From assembly GCA_002402825.1 (NCBI GenBank), contig DHGP01000020.1, positions 1-41,711 on the forward strand: 41,711 nt of DNA. Reading direction: 5' to 3'. How positions within the stretch are numbered: position 1 is the stretch's first letter; the number at the start of each line of letters is the position of its first letter. Below are positions 8,664 to 17,452 of this stretch, one piece after another. The translations under genes and the position numbers were made by a program. This DNA comes from Firmicutes bacterium UBA4795 (lineage in GTDB: Bacteria > Bacillota > Desulfotomaculia > Desulfotomaculales > Nap2-2B). The notes beneath the pieces were generated by a model. It worked only from the letters and a program-made list of their open reading frames with translations, made no database searches and was not told where the DNA came from.

Positions 8664-8813
8664 AGCTAGCTATTTTGACGGTCAGCTTTTATGATGGCCA
8701 TTGGGACACCTTCTTTCTTAACTTTTATTAATCCTAAGTCAAAAGATTTTCCCTTAAGATATCTGCCAGGCTGATGCTGAAATCTTCCAAAAGCTATTCT
8801 CCTTATCTCAAGG

Positions 8814-10793
8814 TTAAAACTGTTCTTTTATTATCTTCCTTAACATTGCTGCGCACTCGGCCCTGGTTGCTCCGGTTTGAGGTTTAAAAAGATTACCTGG
8901 ATAGCCCAGGATAATCTCTTGCGTTATGGCTTTGGCCACTGCCTCTTTTGCCCAGGCAGAAATTTTACCCTGGTCATTAAAACAGGCTAAAATTTCCTCA
9001 ACTTTGGTTTCACCCAAGTCTTTTTTTTCTAATCCCTTATGTTCCAACGCCCGGATGAGCATGGTGGCCACCTGCTCCCTGGTTACAGAATCATGAGGGC
9101 GAAAGGACTGCTTTTTCTTTGTCTGTCCATTAAAGCGCTCCTTTGCTTCTGCATAACCCTTAACCAGGCCGTAATGATAAGCCGTGGCCACGGCCTGGTA
9201 ATACCAATTACCCGGCTGAACATCGCTAAAATCCACCGTTCCTTCTTCTTCTTCTTCTTCTTTTAATTTCAGGGTGCGTAATAAGAGCGAGACAAACTCT
9301 GCTCGGGTGACCACTTTATCCGGCCGGCAGGTACCGTCAGGATAGCCTTGAAAAATACCCTTGTTAATCATTTCTGAAATAACTTCCCTCGCCCAATGAT
9401 TGGTTGGCAGGTCACTAAAAGCTGGTAAAGCTGGGGGCGGTGAGACTTCTACCTCTTCTGCTGACGGCAGTTGCTTTTGTTGGCCGGCTATTTTTCCGGT
9501 CAGGGCGTACACCCATCCGCCGTCGTTGCCAAAATATACCCAGCCGTCAGCAATGGCAAGGCATGAGGTGGTATATCCTCCTGAAGTACCTGCTTCCTGG
9601 CTGGTAAATGACCAAAACTTATTACCATTTTCATCTAGACAATAAACCGCGGACTTTTCATAGTTGGTTGTAAAATATAGGTAAACTTTACCCTCCTGAA
9701 GGGAAAGAGAGGGCGAAGACTGAATCCCTGGTTTAGAATGTTCACCCGCATCCGGCGGGGTAAACTTCCATAGTTCTTTTCCGGTGGCTTCTTCAAGGCA
9801 ATAAAGGTCCCCTTGAAAAACATAAGTACCTGACCCTACATAAACCTTGCCCTTAAATACCGCCGGGGTGGAGGTGCTCATCCGGCCAATTTTTTTATGC
9901 CAAGCGTAGGTCAATTGTCCCGTTTGAGGATTACAATTAAAAGCCCAGCAGTGGCCACCTTCATCAGTAAAATAAACCCTATTTATTTGAGGGTTGTAGG
10001 TAATAGAAGAGTGAATCTTTTTGGCCTCTTTGGTGATTGCCAGCAGGCTTTTTTCGTCAGCCAGCTCCCCGTTATCTTTATTAACGCTGGTTAAAACTGC
10101 GCTCTCATCACCAAAAACCAGATAGTTGCCCACCACGCAGGCGCCGGCCCAGTGGTACCCACCGCCGGTGGTGGATGACCGTTGCCATAAAACCTCCCCG
10201 CTTAAGGCGTCCAGACAATAATAAGTCTTATTTTTCCAGGCGCCTACATAAACTTTGCCGTCGGCGTATTTTACCGGCGTGTTTAATTGGTCGCTTTTAC
10301 CCGCTATTACTTTATCCCAAATAATATTGCCGCTTTTTGCTTCCAGGGCATATACATGACCATCGTTAGTAGCCACAAAGAGCTTTCCTTCGGCATAAGC
10401 CGGGGTGGCCAGTTGAAATTTGTAGCCGGTACAACTTAAATTAGTTTTCCAGAGCTGATTACCGGTTTTAGCCTCAAAGGCCCACATTCCTCCCCGGGCA
10501 TCCAGGATAAAAACCTTATTTTCAGCCACCAGAGGAGTAACGTTTACTCCGGCCATGGGAGCTTGCGGATTGTCTACCTGGACCTGCTGGCGCCAACCCA
10601 GGGTAATGTTAGCCGTAGGGGCGGGGCTTTCAGTCTGACCCGAGTTAAGGCTGTCTTTCTGGAACTGTTCCCAACCCGTTCCTGCTTTTACCCTTCCCCC
10701 ATTGCCTTTACTATCAGCGTGGGCAAAAGAAACTAAAAACAAACTTAAAATTAAGACCAGGCTAAATAAAAGAAAGGGCTTCTTTTTAAACAT
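8814..10793 (-). CDS. Secreted PQQ-type beta-propeller protein with three SLH domains
   Basis: This 659-aa protein has a signal peptide (MFKKKPFLLFSLV, hydrophobic core, AHA cleavage region near residue 26). It is followed by a PQQ/quinoprotein-like beta-propeller (~40-435) with repeated blades such as GKVYVGAW, LWKTNL and AYAEGKLFVATNDGHVYALE. The C-terminus carries three S-layer homology motifs (~455-659), each with the pattern HWA...GI..GYPDGT..P...TRAE, which attach proteins to secondary cell-wall polymer. A short acidic EEEEEEG tract lies between SLH 1 and 2. It lacks the DUF4430 and CARDB modules of its upstream paralogue. It has a good ribosome site (GGGAGGAAG), but a terminator separates it from that paralogue. 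The ligand of the propeller is unknown. Confidence 0.88.
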   Translation of the reverse strand: MFKKKPFLLFSLVLILSLFLVSFAHADSKGNGGRVKAGTGWEQFQKDSLNSGQTESPAPTANITLGWRQQVQVDNPQAPMAGVNVTPLVAENKVFILDARGGMWAFEAKTGNQLWKTNLSCTGYKFQLATPAYAEGKLFVATNDGHVYALEAKSGNIIWDKVIAGKSDQLNTPVKYADGKVYVGAWKNKTYYCLDALSGEVLWQRSSTTGGGYHWAGACVVGNYLVFGDESAVLTSVNKDNGELADEKSLLAITKEAKKIHSSITYNPQINRVYFTDEGGHCWAFNCNPQTGQLTYAWHKKIGRMSTSTPAVFKGKVYVGSGTYVFQGDLYCLEEATGKELWKFTPPDAGEHSKPGIQSSPSLSLQEGKVYLYFTTNYEKSAVYCLDENGNKFWSFTSQEAGTSGGYTTSCLAIADGWVYFGNDGGWVYALTGKIAGQQKQLPSAEEVEVSPPPALPAFSDLPTNHWAREVISEMINKGIFQGYPDGTCRPDKVVTRAEFVSLLLRTLKLKEEEEEEGTVDFSDVQPGNWYYQAVATAYHYGLVKGYAEAKERFNGQTKKKQSFRPHDSVTREQVATMLIRALEHKGLEKKDLGETKVEEILACFNDQGKISAWAKEAVAKAITQEIILGYPGNLFKPQTGATRAECAAMLRKIIKEQF

Positions 10794-10860
10794 TTTTCTT
10801 CCTCCCTGCTTTAAAATTTAAAAAAATACAAAACTATCGTTCCTTTGTTGAGAAAAAATT

Positions 10861-10903
10861 TCCCGCGGGGATAAGAGAAGGAGGAGAAAAAACTTCCCCG
10901 CGG
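10861..10903 (-). terminator. Intrinsic terminator between the two SLH genes
   Basis: On the minus strand CCGCGGGGA (from 10903) pairs with TCCCCGCGG (ending near 10862), followed by AAATTTTTT. It would stop or attenuate transcription from the riboswitch-controlled gene before the 8814-10793 gene. Confidence 0.8.
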
Positions 10904-10930
10904 TTTTTAAACAGCCTAAAGTAATTAATT

Positions 10931-13900
10931 TTAGGCAGGGTAAACTTTATTATATAGTCTTGTTAATAAGGATGCACATTCAGCCCGGGTGGCTTTTCCT
11001 TTTGGTTTAAAGTTTTTATCCGGGTAACCCTGGATTAGCCCCTGATTTACCGCTAAGGCAACGGCTTTTTTTGCCCAGGCGGAAATTTGGTGCTGGTCTT
11101 CAAAGTGAGCCAAAGTTTCACTTCCTGGAGCGGATTTTGTATTTGCCGTAACTCCTTTTAAAGCTAGGGCCCGTTCAAGAATAGTGGTAATCTCTTCTCT
11201 GGTAATAGGTTTATCCGGGCTAAAGATTTGCTTGTTCTCCACTACATACCCTTTTACTAAACCATGATAGCAAGCCGTAACTACCGTATGGTAATACCAA
11301 TCGTTTGGTTTTACATCGTAAAAGGATGTGGTTGTTTCTGTTATCTCTTTTAGTCCCAGGGTCCGGATTAAAAGGGTGGTAAATTCAGCCCGGTTTACCA
11401 TTTTATCCGGCCGGCAGGTACCGTCAGGATAGCCCTTAAGAATACCTTTGGCCATCATAAATTCAATCGTATCCTTAGCCCAGTGGTTATCTGGCAAATC
11501 TTTAAAACTAACTATTTTCTTTTCCTCTTTTGGTTTTTCTTCTGGAGCCGTTAAGCGTTCCATTAAAACAAATTTACTTAAATGAGGAAACGAAAAACTA
11601 ACTTCCTTTCTTTCCGGGATAACCTTGCTTAAGGCTACTGGTTCCCAATTTTTGCTTTGTTCGTTAAATACATAACCAGTAAGATTAGCTGCGGTCCCAA
11701 TCTCTATCCCCTGGTAGGAAAAGATTAAGTTTAATTCTTTTTTCCAGGTGAGGGGCTTTTCCTGGTTTCCTTCCTTTAAGGTAGCTTTAATTTCGTAAGC
11801 TTTGCCGACTGGCTTTAAGCCGGCAGGAACTTTGGTTAAGTATTCCTTAGTTTTATCTTCCGCTAAAGGAGTAATCTTTACGTGCAATAGCTCCTGTTCC
11901 TTTATTTCACAAGCGCCAGGGGGGAGGTTTAAAATTACCTTTCCATCTTCAAGTTTAAGGGTAGCCTCTATATTTAGCGCCGCGGCTTTAAGTAAAGCCT
12001 TTCCTTCAATATTTATCTCTTCTTTAATGGTTTTGGTTACCGCTTTTAAGCCATCCTGCTTAGCTTTTTCCACCTCAGAGTCAGTAAGGTTGGTAGGTGC
12101 ACCTGCTCCTCCCGCCGAGCCCCCACCCGTACCTTCCATACCAGAGGACCACTTCCATAAAATATTATCCCCATTATAAACCTTCACTTCATCGGCACAT
12201 CTGGCAAGTGAAATGCCATTAACTAAACATACCCAGCCTTCATAGCCTTCTCCGCATTGACCGTTAATGCACTCGACATAAGCCCCGGTAAAATAGGGAT
12301 TGTCATAATCCACTTTTACACTGGTTAACTTACCTAAATCCCGAGCCTTAAGTAAAACATCCAAAACGGTTTTGCCGGCTTCAATTTGAATGTCGCTATC
12401 GCAGAAATTCTCGCTGTTTTTGCCGGTTACCTGAAGATGGATGGTAATAGTACTGGGGCCGCCTCCACCTCCTGCTGTAGATACGGTTATCATTTCTTTA
12501 TTTGACCTGATGAACTTAGTAAAATCTCCTCCGTCAGCATAAACTAAATACTGGCCGGTGTTGTTTATGTTAAGACTTACCTTTCCACCAGGCTCAGTAA
12601 CAGGAATTGGCTCACCCACTATTTGGTGGGTGCCGGCATCATAAACCGCCACATAAACACTTTCACCGTATACAGCGTTCCAGGTGGAAACTGTATCGTT
12701 ATAGGCTTCCACTGTAGCGGTAAATTTTTCTCCAGGACTAATATTTTTTTTATCTAAGGATATCTTTAAAGGCATAGCGTTCCAGGAACCGTAGTACCAA
12801 AGAACTTCCTTGTTAGTGCTACCCAAAATATAACCTGCCGCGCCCACCGGCGGGCTTACCCAATCAACCCGGTACATCCAGCCGTCCCAGGTCACCGGGT
12901 CATTTGTTTCCCCGGCAATTTCCTCTACCAAGGGAAAACCCCACGCATCAGTAGCCACATAATCAAACCCTCCTGATTTAGCTGCTTCATCTAGAGCGCC
13001 CAAAGCCGTGGGGTCATTTATATTGTAAGTATGACCTTCTTTAGTTACGATAGTTGATGTACCAACAGTCACCTGGTCGTTAAAAATAGTTTCATTTCTT
13101 CCTTCCACCCGCACGTTAATTTTTACCGTGCCTTTGGGTACTACTTTTACCTTTTTTATCCGTTCATTGTTATTTTCATTTGCTTCAGCTAAGGAATTAT
13201 CTGAATCGGCAGTTAATTCTAAAGTCATTTCCCCTTCGCCGGCCGGCTTCCAGTTAAAACTTACTGGTTTACCTTCCCCCGCTGCCAGGCCGTAAACTGT
13301 CTCGGTCACCGCTGTTTCTTCACCAGCTTGAAAAGATACGTAAAAGTTTGGGGCGGCAACTCCCCCCCGGTTGTAAACAATAGCGGTAACAGTGGTGGGA
13401 ATTTTAACGTAAACGGGTTCTGGGACGGTTATTTTAGTTATTACAAGATCAGGTTGATTGGGCAGTTCACCTGTTCTTAAAGCGTATAGTCCCCCGCCGT
13501 CATTGCCAAAATAAGCCCAGCCGTCGGAAAGGGCCACTCCGTGTAGGATGTAGCCCCCTGACTTTCCTGCCTCTTCCGTCGGGGTAAATTCCCAGAGCAC
13601 GTTCCCGTTTTCATCCAAACAGTAAGCGGTCCCGCACTCGCAGTTGCTGGTAAAGTAAATGTAAGCTTTGCCGTCTTGAAGATAAACAGTAGGGGAAGAT
13701 TTGACTCCTCCTTCTACGTCAAAAACCCAGAGGATATTTCCATCAGCCTCACTTAAGCAAACCAACTGGCCATACCCTCCGTAACGTCCGTTGCCCACAT
13801 AAATTTTGTCCCCGGCCACCACGGGGGTGGAGCTGCTATATGAGCCGATTTCTTTATGCCAAAGGTAGTTTAATTTGCCGCTTGTCTGGTTAAAGCTAAA

Positions 13901-14737
13901 GGCCCAGCAGTAACCGCTGCGGTCAGTAAAGTAAATTTTGCCTGCTGAAGAATTATAAGTTATGGAGGATTCAATATCAGTGGCCTTAGATTCTATTTCT
14001 TTTAATTTTATTTCATCAATTAATTGGCCATTGTCTTTATCAATACAGGTTAAAACAGAGTTATTATCTCCATAAATTAAGTATTTTCCTACCACACAGG
14101 CGCCTGCCCAGTAATAACCGCCGCCAGTGGTGGATGGTCGTTCCCATAAAATCTTGCCGTCTGAGGCATCAAGGCAATAATATTTCTTACCAACCCACGA
14201 ACCCATATAAACCTTGCCGTCAGCGTATTTTACCGGAGTGTTAAGCTGGGTGTCACCAGTTGAGGTATCCCAAATAATACTACCATTTTCTGTACTTAAG
14301 GCGTAAACATGGCCATCATTGGTGGCGGCAAAAATTTTCCCTTCTCCGTAAGCCGGAGTGGCCAACTGAAATTCCATGCCGGTGCAGCTAAGGTTAGTTT
14401 TCCATAGTTGAACACCGGTTTTAGCTTCAAAGGCCCACATCCCTCCCAGTGCATCCATGATAAAAACCTTATTATCAGCCACCAGGGGAGTTACATTTAC
14501 CCCGGCCATGCCCGTACTACCTACCTGCTGGCGCCAGCCCTGGGTTATATTGGCTATGGGAGCCGGGCTAGTTGTTTGGCCGGAATTATAAAAATCTTTT
14601 TGAAACTGCTCCCAATTAGCTATTGCCTCCCCGCCGCCTGCACCGCCACTGGCTTGAGCAAAAGGCAATAAAACTAAACTTAAAATTAAAACCAGGCTAA
14701 ATAAAAGAAACTTCTTTATTAAGCACTTTTCAAGCAT
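10931..14737 (-). CDS. Riboswitch-controlled surface protein: beta-propeller, CARDB, two DUF4430 and SLH domains
   Basis: This 1268-aa protein has a signal peptide (FLLFSLVLILSLVLLPFAQA) and a PQQ-like propeller (~40-425). A CARDB-type Ig module follows (from LPNQPDLVITKITVPEPVY), then a first DUF4430 domain (~545-660, VTWDGWMYRVDW), an Ig-like spacer, a second DUF4430 (~765-865, GYEGWVCLVNGISL), a Gly/Ala linker, a ZU5-like segment (~910-1085, VILNLPPGA), and three C-terminal SLH motifs. DUF4430 resembles the C-terminal domain of transcobalamin and intrinsic factor. A cobalamin riboswitch and terminator lie in its leader and cbiZ lies upstream. I infer cell-surface corrinoid binding. The propeller is about as similar to the one in 8814-10793 as a recent duplicate would be. 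Confidence 0.88.
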   Translation of the reverse strand: MLEKCLIKKFLLFSLVLILSLVLLPFAQASGGAGGGEAIANWEQFQKDFYNSGQTTSPAPIANITQGWRQQVGSTGMAGVNVTPLVADNKVFIMDALGGMWAFEAKTGVQLWKTNLSCTGMEFQLATPAYGEGKIFAATNDGHVYALSTENGSIIWDTSTGDTQLNTPVKYADGKVYMGSWVGKKYYCLDASDGKILWERPSTTGGGYYWAGACVVGKYLIYGDNNSVLTCIDKDNGQLIDEIKLKEIESKATDIESSITYNSSAGKIYFTDRSGYCWAFSFNQTSGKLNYLWHKEIGSYSSSTPVVAGDKIYVGNGRYGGYGQLVCLSEADGNILWVFDVEGGVKSSPTVYLQDGKAYIYFTSNCECGTAYCLDENGNVLWEFTPTEEAGKSGGYILHGVALSDGWAYFGNDGGGLYALRTGELPNQPDLVITKITVPEPVYVKIPTTVTAIVYNRGGVAAPNFYVSFQAGEETAVTETVYGLAAGEGKPVSFNWKPAGEGEMTLELTADSDNSLAEANENNNERIKKVKVVPKGTVKINVRVEGRNETIFNDQVTVGTSTIVTKEGHTYNINDPTALGALDEAAKSGGFDYVATDAWGFPLVEEIAGETNDPVTWDGWMYRVDWVSPPVGAAGYILGSTNKEVLWYYGSWNAMPLKISLDKKNISPGEKFTATVEAYNDTVSTWNAVYGESVYVAVYDAGTHQIVGEPIPVTEPGGKVSLNINNTGQYLVYADGGDFTKFIRSNKEMITVSTAGGGGGPSTITIHLQVTGKNSENFCDSDIQIEAGKTVLDVLLKARDLGKLTSVKVDYDNPYFTGAYVECINGQCGEGYEGWVCLVNGISLARCADEVKVYNGDNILWKWSSGMEGTGGGSAGGAGAPTNLTDSEVEKAKQDGLKAVTKTIKEEINIEGKALLKAAALNIEATLKLEDGKVILNLPPGACEIKEQELLHVKITPLAEDKTKEYLTKVPAGLKPVGKAYEIKATLKEGNQEKPLTWKKELNLIFSYQGIEIGTAANLTGYVFNEQSKNWEPVALSKVIPERKEVSFSFPHLSKFVLMERLTAPEEKPKEEKKIVSFKDLPDNHWAKDTIEFMMAKGILKGYPDGTCRPDKMVNRAEFTTLLIRTLGLKEITETTTSFYDVKPNDWYYHTVVTACYHGLVKGYVVENKQIFSPDKPITREEITTILERALALKGVTANTKSAPGSETLAHFEDQHQISAWAKKAVALAVNQGLIQGYPDKNFKPKGKATRAECASLLTRLYNKVYPA

Positions 14738-14768
14738 TTTTCTTCCGCCTCTCCTTTAAAATTACTAA

Positions 14769-14831
14769 TTAAATTAAGACTATAAAGATGATTAAAAATA
14801 ATATATCATCTGTATTTACCTGTTTTACCAT
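14769..14831 (-). CDS. Possible 20-aa hydrophobic leader peptide
   Basis: Downstream of the riboswitch terminator, a minus-strand ATG at 14831 follows AAAGGAGG by only 2 nt. It opens a 20-codon frame ending TAA at 14769, with a polar start (MVKQVNTDD) and a hydrophobic second half rich in Ile, Leu and Phe. It precedes the SLH/DUF4430 gene by 31 nt. The strong Shine-Dalgarno sequence is the only positive evidence; the spacing is short and no homologue is recognised. Confidence 0.25.
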   Translation of the reverse strand: MVKQVNTDDILFLIIFIVLI

Positions 14832-14865
14832 CGCCTCCTTTAATCACTTTAATCATTAAATAAAA

Positions 14866-14905
14866 TAAAAACTCCTGCTCCTCCGTTAAGAGGTGGCGGG
14901 AGTTT
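14866..14905 (-). terminator. Expression-platform terminator of the cobalamin riboswitch
   Basis: On the minus strand AACTCCCGCCACCTC and GAGGAGCAGGAGTT form a GC-rich hairpin with loop TTAACG, immediately followed by TTTATTTTATTT. It lies about 180 nt downstream of the aptamer and upstream of the SLH/DUF4430 gene, the place expected for transcription-terminating control. Confidence 0.75.
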
Positions 14906-15084
14906 GTTTGTTACCTTAATGTGTTTACACGCCGGTACCTGCCCTCTCCATGGGAGGTCAAACTTGGAAATCAGATGCCAGACTTGAGGCGTCAGGAGAA
15001 AAACAATCTAAATTAAATCATAAAAAGATATCCTTTAACTATCCTGACGACCGATACCTGACGACTGATGACCTAATATGTACC

Positions 15085-15322
15085 ATCATGCCGGACAGGT
15101 CTCCTGACTTGTGGTTCATTGCCTTCCTGGCTGCCTTCCCAAGATGGTGCTCAGTTTATAAAAGCTTCGTTACCGGCTATTATAACTTACCGTAACCCTG
15201 AGTACCGCCTAAGTGGCTTTTGCGCCAAGGCCGCTTCCCACTTACAGTGGCCGGACCGTCCAGGACTTACACCTGGTTCCCCTATTTTCCTGCAGTCCCT
15301 GCAGAAACCCGGCATGAATCAC
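15085..15322 (-). promoter_or_regulatory. Cobalamin (adenosylcobalamin) riboswitch
   Basis: On the minus strand the aptamer shows the conserved core in order: GGGAACCAGGTGTAAGTCC, then CGGTCCGGCCACTGTAAG, and at the 3' end the B12-box AGTCAGGAGACCTG (near 15095-15110). P1 is perfect: CATGCCGG at 15316-15309 pairs with CCGGCATG at 15094-15087. The region between has the expected variable helices. It lies between the cbiZ stop and the SLH/DUF4430 gene and has its own promoter. Known aptamers of this class turn off downstream genes when cobalamin is abundant. Confidence 0.95.
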
Positions 15323-15338
15323 TATTTAGTTTTTATTT

Positions 15339-15367
15339 TTTTTAACATGATTTTTACTGGTTGTCAA
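15339..15367 (-). promoter_or_regulatory. Promoter for the riboswitch transcript
   Basis: On the minus strand a perfect TTGACA (15367-15362) is followed after 17 nt by TAAAAA (15344-15339). Initiation near 15331 would put the first helix of the cobalamin riboswitch a few nucleotides downstream. Confidence 0.65.
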
Positions 15368-15393
15368 GAAAAAATTTACCCACAAATCTAGCT

Positions 15394-16524
15394 TTAATTA
15401 TCAGCCTTAGCCTGAATTAGCTTATTTACTTCATCAATAAATAAATTTATTATATAGCTAATTGGATCTTTAATTGGGTCTTTTGCTTCTAACGTTTTTC
15501 CTTTCTGTATTTCTTCTGGATTAATTGTCGGTGCCAGGTAAGACCGGATTATCTTTTGTCCCGTTATGATTACTGTTTTTGCCGGCAATAGTCCCCATCT
15601 ATATTCATCCAATAGGTGAAGAAGGCTGGTGGCTAGGGCTACCAGTTTTTCCTCCGAAGCCAAAAAAGTAAGGTGCTTATGATAAGTTTCCTGGTCAAGA
15701 TTCTGGTTAAGATTAAATCCTTCCTGCGGTACTTTTTGCCAAAAATCATCAGGTTTGACGCCGTACCTTTCCAGGCGGGTCAAAAAATTACGTTGGCGGG
15801 AAGAATTAAGCCCGGTTTCTTTTTCTAAAGCTTCCTTTACGACGTCTTTTACAGTTATCCCAATTAATTCCCCTAGCTTAGAGTGTTGCCCGGCATCAGT
15901 AAAAATGTTAGGGGAATTGGTATTTGAGACAACCACTATTCCGTCCGTGCCTGAACCGGTAGCAATACCCCGGGAGTATCGGCTGGGGGCCATTAATTCT
16001 TGCAAGGCGGCTGATTTTGCCTCTGTAGCCGTAATTAAAGCCTGGACCAGGGTTTGCGGGAGCAGGTTGCCGTTAATAAAAAGTAAAATGTTGATTGTTC
16101 CCCCTACAAAAATCCACTGGTAGTTATTTTCAAAGTAAAAGGCCGGGTCGCCGGCCCTCCCTCCGTTTATATCTATCCCGGCCGTGGCTATAGCGGTAAC
16201 TTCCAGACTTTTAAATTTAGCTGTTTTTAAAGCGGCATTTTCCATTCGGGCAGCCGTTATTAAACCGGCCACGTTACGGGTTGAAAATCCCAACTTGGCT
16301 ACCACTACCATTTTTAAATAAGCTTCTACGCTTCCGCCCTCAAAATCTTCTGGATTATGTTTGGTGGGCGGGATATGGTGGTTGAAAACAGCCTGTAAAT
16401 TTTCCTGGTAACCTCCATTAAGACATGAGGTGCTTAAGACGCGACAGGGATAAGGTAGTTTTACCAGTAAAGTATCTTCTAGACGGAATAATTCTTCGCC
16501 AGCGTTCATTTTGTAGCTTATCAT
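15394..16524 (-). CDS. cbiZ: Adenosylcobinamide amidohydrolase CbiZ with a C-terminal extension
   Basis: CbiZ cleaves the aminopropanol (or nucleotide loop) side chain from salvaged corrinoids, giving adenosylcobyric acid that can re-enter cobalamin synthesis. The 376-aa product shows the family core: STSCLNGGY, GLITAARMEN, TAGIDINGGRAGDPA, GGTINILLFINGNL, TATEAKSAALQEL, SRYSRGIATGSGTDG and AGQHSKLGELIG, ending near residue 240. The remaining ~135 residues are an extension I do not recognise. The start at 16524 is chosen because GGGAGG lies just before it; a TTG five codons earlier overlaps that ribosome site. It is immediately upstream of the B12 riboswitch. Confidence 0.92.
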   Translation of the reverse strand: MISYKMNAGEELFRLEDTLLVKLPYPCRVLSTSCLNGGYQENLQAVFNHHIPPTKHNPEDFEGGSVEAYLKMVVVAKLGFSTRNVAGLITAARMENAALKTAKFKSLEVTAIATAGIDINGGRAGDPAFYFENNYQWIFVGGTINILLFINGNLLPQTLVQALITATEAKSAALQELMAPSRYSRGIATGSGTDGIVVVSNTNSPNIFTDAGQHSKLGELIGITVKDVVKEALEKETGLNSSRQRNFLTRLERYGVKPDDFWQKVPQEGFNLNQNLDQETYHKHLTFLASEEKLVALATSLLHLLDEYRWGLLPAKTVIITGQKIIRSYLAPTINPEEIQKGKTLEAKDPIKDPISYIINLFIDEVNKLIQAKADN

Positions 16525-16586
16525 ATTATTTCCTCCCAATTTCAGCCTTTTGGTTGAAAGCTGACGGTTGAATAATTATGGAATAT

Positions 16587-17408
16587 TTAAATTTCTTCAT
16601 TCTTTACTTCTACTGCCTGGTAACTTTTTGTTCCTACCCCAAATTGAACGGCGTATTCCAGGTGAGCAATATCGGTAGTTTTTTTATTTTGCAATCCAGG
16701 GGCAACTGATTTAAGTAATTCCAGACCAAAACAGTCCAGGGCTACCGGGTTTTTCCCGGCGTACATATAGCCCAAATAAACCGGTTCCCCGCTCCCATGC
16801 CTTTTTTCATTGGCGTGGCGGTACGTTTGGATTGCATCCACTACAAATAAGTCGGGTTTAATTATAACGTTACAAACGGCAATACTTTTATGGATATCCT
16901 TTTTCTTATAGTGCATGGCAATTCTTTCCTGACTGGGGAAAAGACCAAACTGATTTTTAAGCGCCCCGGTTAAATCTGTCCAGGTATGAGGTTTGAGGAC
17001 GGGCAAAGAAATAAGATAATCGCTTTGGAGTGCAAAACTAGAAATTAAAAGTTCAAGACCCTGGCCGGTATTAATTTTTTCAAATTTATCCCCTAAAAAA
17101 TTGATTAATTTTAAACCGTATTTTTGGCATACCTGGTTTAAGGGATGATTTTGGATAATATCGTCGGCATTTCCAGCTTCAAAAGCAGGACCATCACCAA
17201 CTTTAAGGTCATATTTTTTTTGGATTAAAAATTCTAGTACCGTTTCCAGCACTTCCGGGTGAGTAGTGGAAGGGTAAATCTCTGCTGAAACAACGTTTGG
17301 TTTAACCAAAACCTTTACCCCTTCAGGGGCGGTGAATAATTTTTTAAGGCTCCAAAGGACAAACTCTTTACGGTGTTCTGTTTTTTTAAAGTAAACTAAT
17401 TCTTCCAT
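16587..17408 (-). CDS. DUF362 domain protein
   Basis: The 273-aa protein has the DUF362 pattern: VLVKPNVVSAE, then TTHPEVLETVLEFL, VGDGPAF, a region ending ISLPVLKPHTWTDLTGALKNQFGL, and late VVDAIQTYRHANEKRHGSGEPV and AGKNPVALDCFGLELL. DUF362 proteins are found in anaerobes, often beside ferredoxin domains, and their reaction is not established. No iron-sulphur CxxCxxC cluster is present here. The ATG has AAGGAG about 10 nt upstream. It lies between cbiZ and a GalT-like gene, all on the minus strand with short gaps, so the three may form a unit. Confidence 0.85.
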   Translation of the reverse strand: MEELVYFKKTEHRKEFVLWSLKKLFTAPEGVKVLVKPNVVSAEIYPSTTHPEVLETVLEFLIQKKYDLKVGDGPAFEAGNADDIIQNHPLNQVCQKYGLKLINFLGDKFEKINTGQGLELLISSFALQSDYLISLPVLKPHTWTDLTGALKNQFGLFPSQERIAMHYKKKDIHKSIAVCNVIIKPDLFVVDAIQTYRHANEKRHGSGEPVYLGYMYAGKNPVALDCFGLELLKSVAPGLQNKKTTDIAHLEYAVQFGVGTKSYQAVEVKNEEI

Positions 17409-17452
17409 TTTAAAGAAAACAACTCCTTTTAAAAAAAGACCCAGAAAAAAGG

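Noticed and set aside
8664..8813. Small minus-strand frame with AAGGAG and TTG encoding ~18 residues between tlyA and the SLH gene
   Set aside because: It is too short, with no homologue or conserved context; the spacing may be chance.
11802..12179. 125-codon + strand frame antisense to the SLH/DUF4430 gene
   Set aside because: It has no ribosome site, shows the residue bias of an antisense shadow, and is covered by a domain-rich gene on the other strand.
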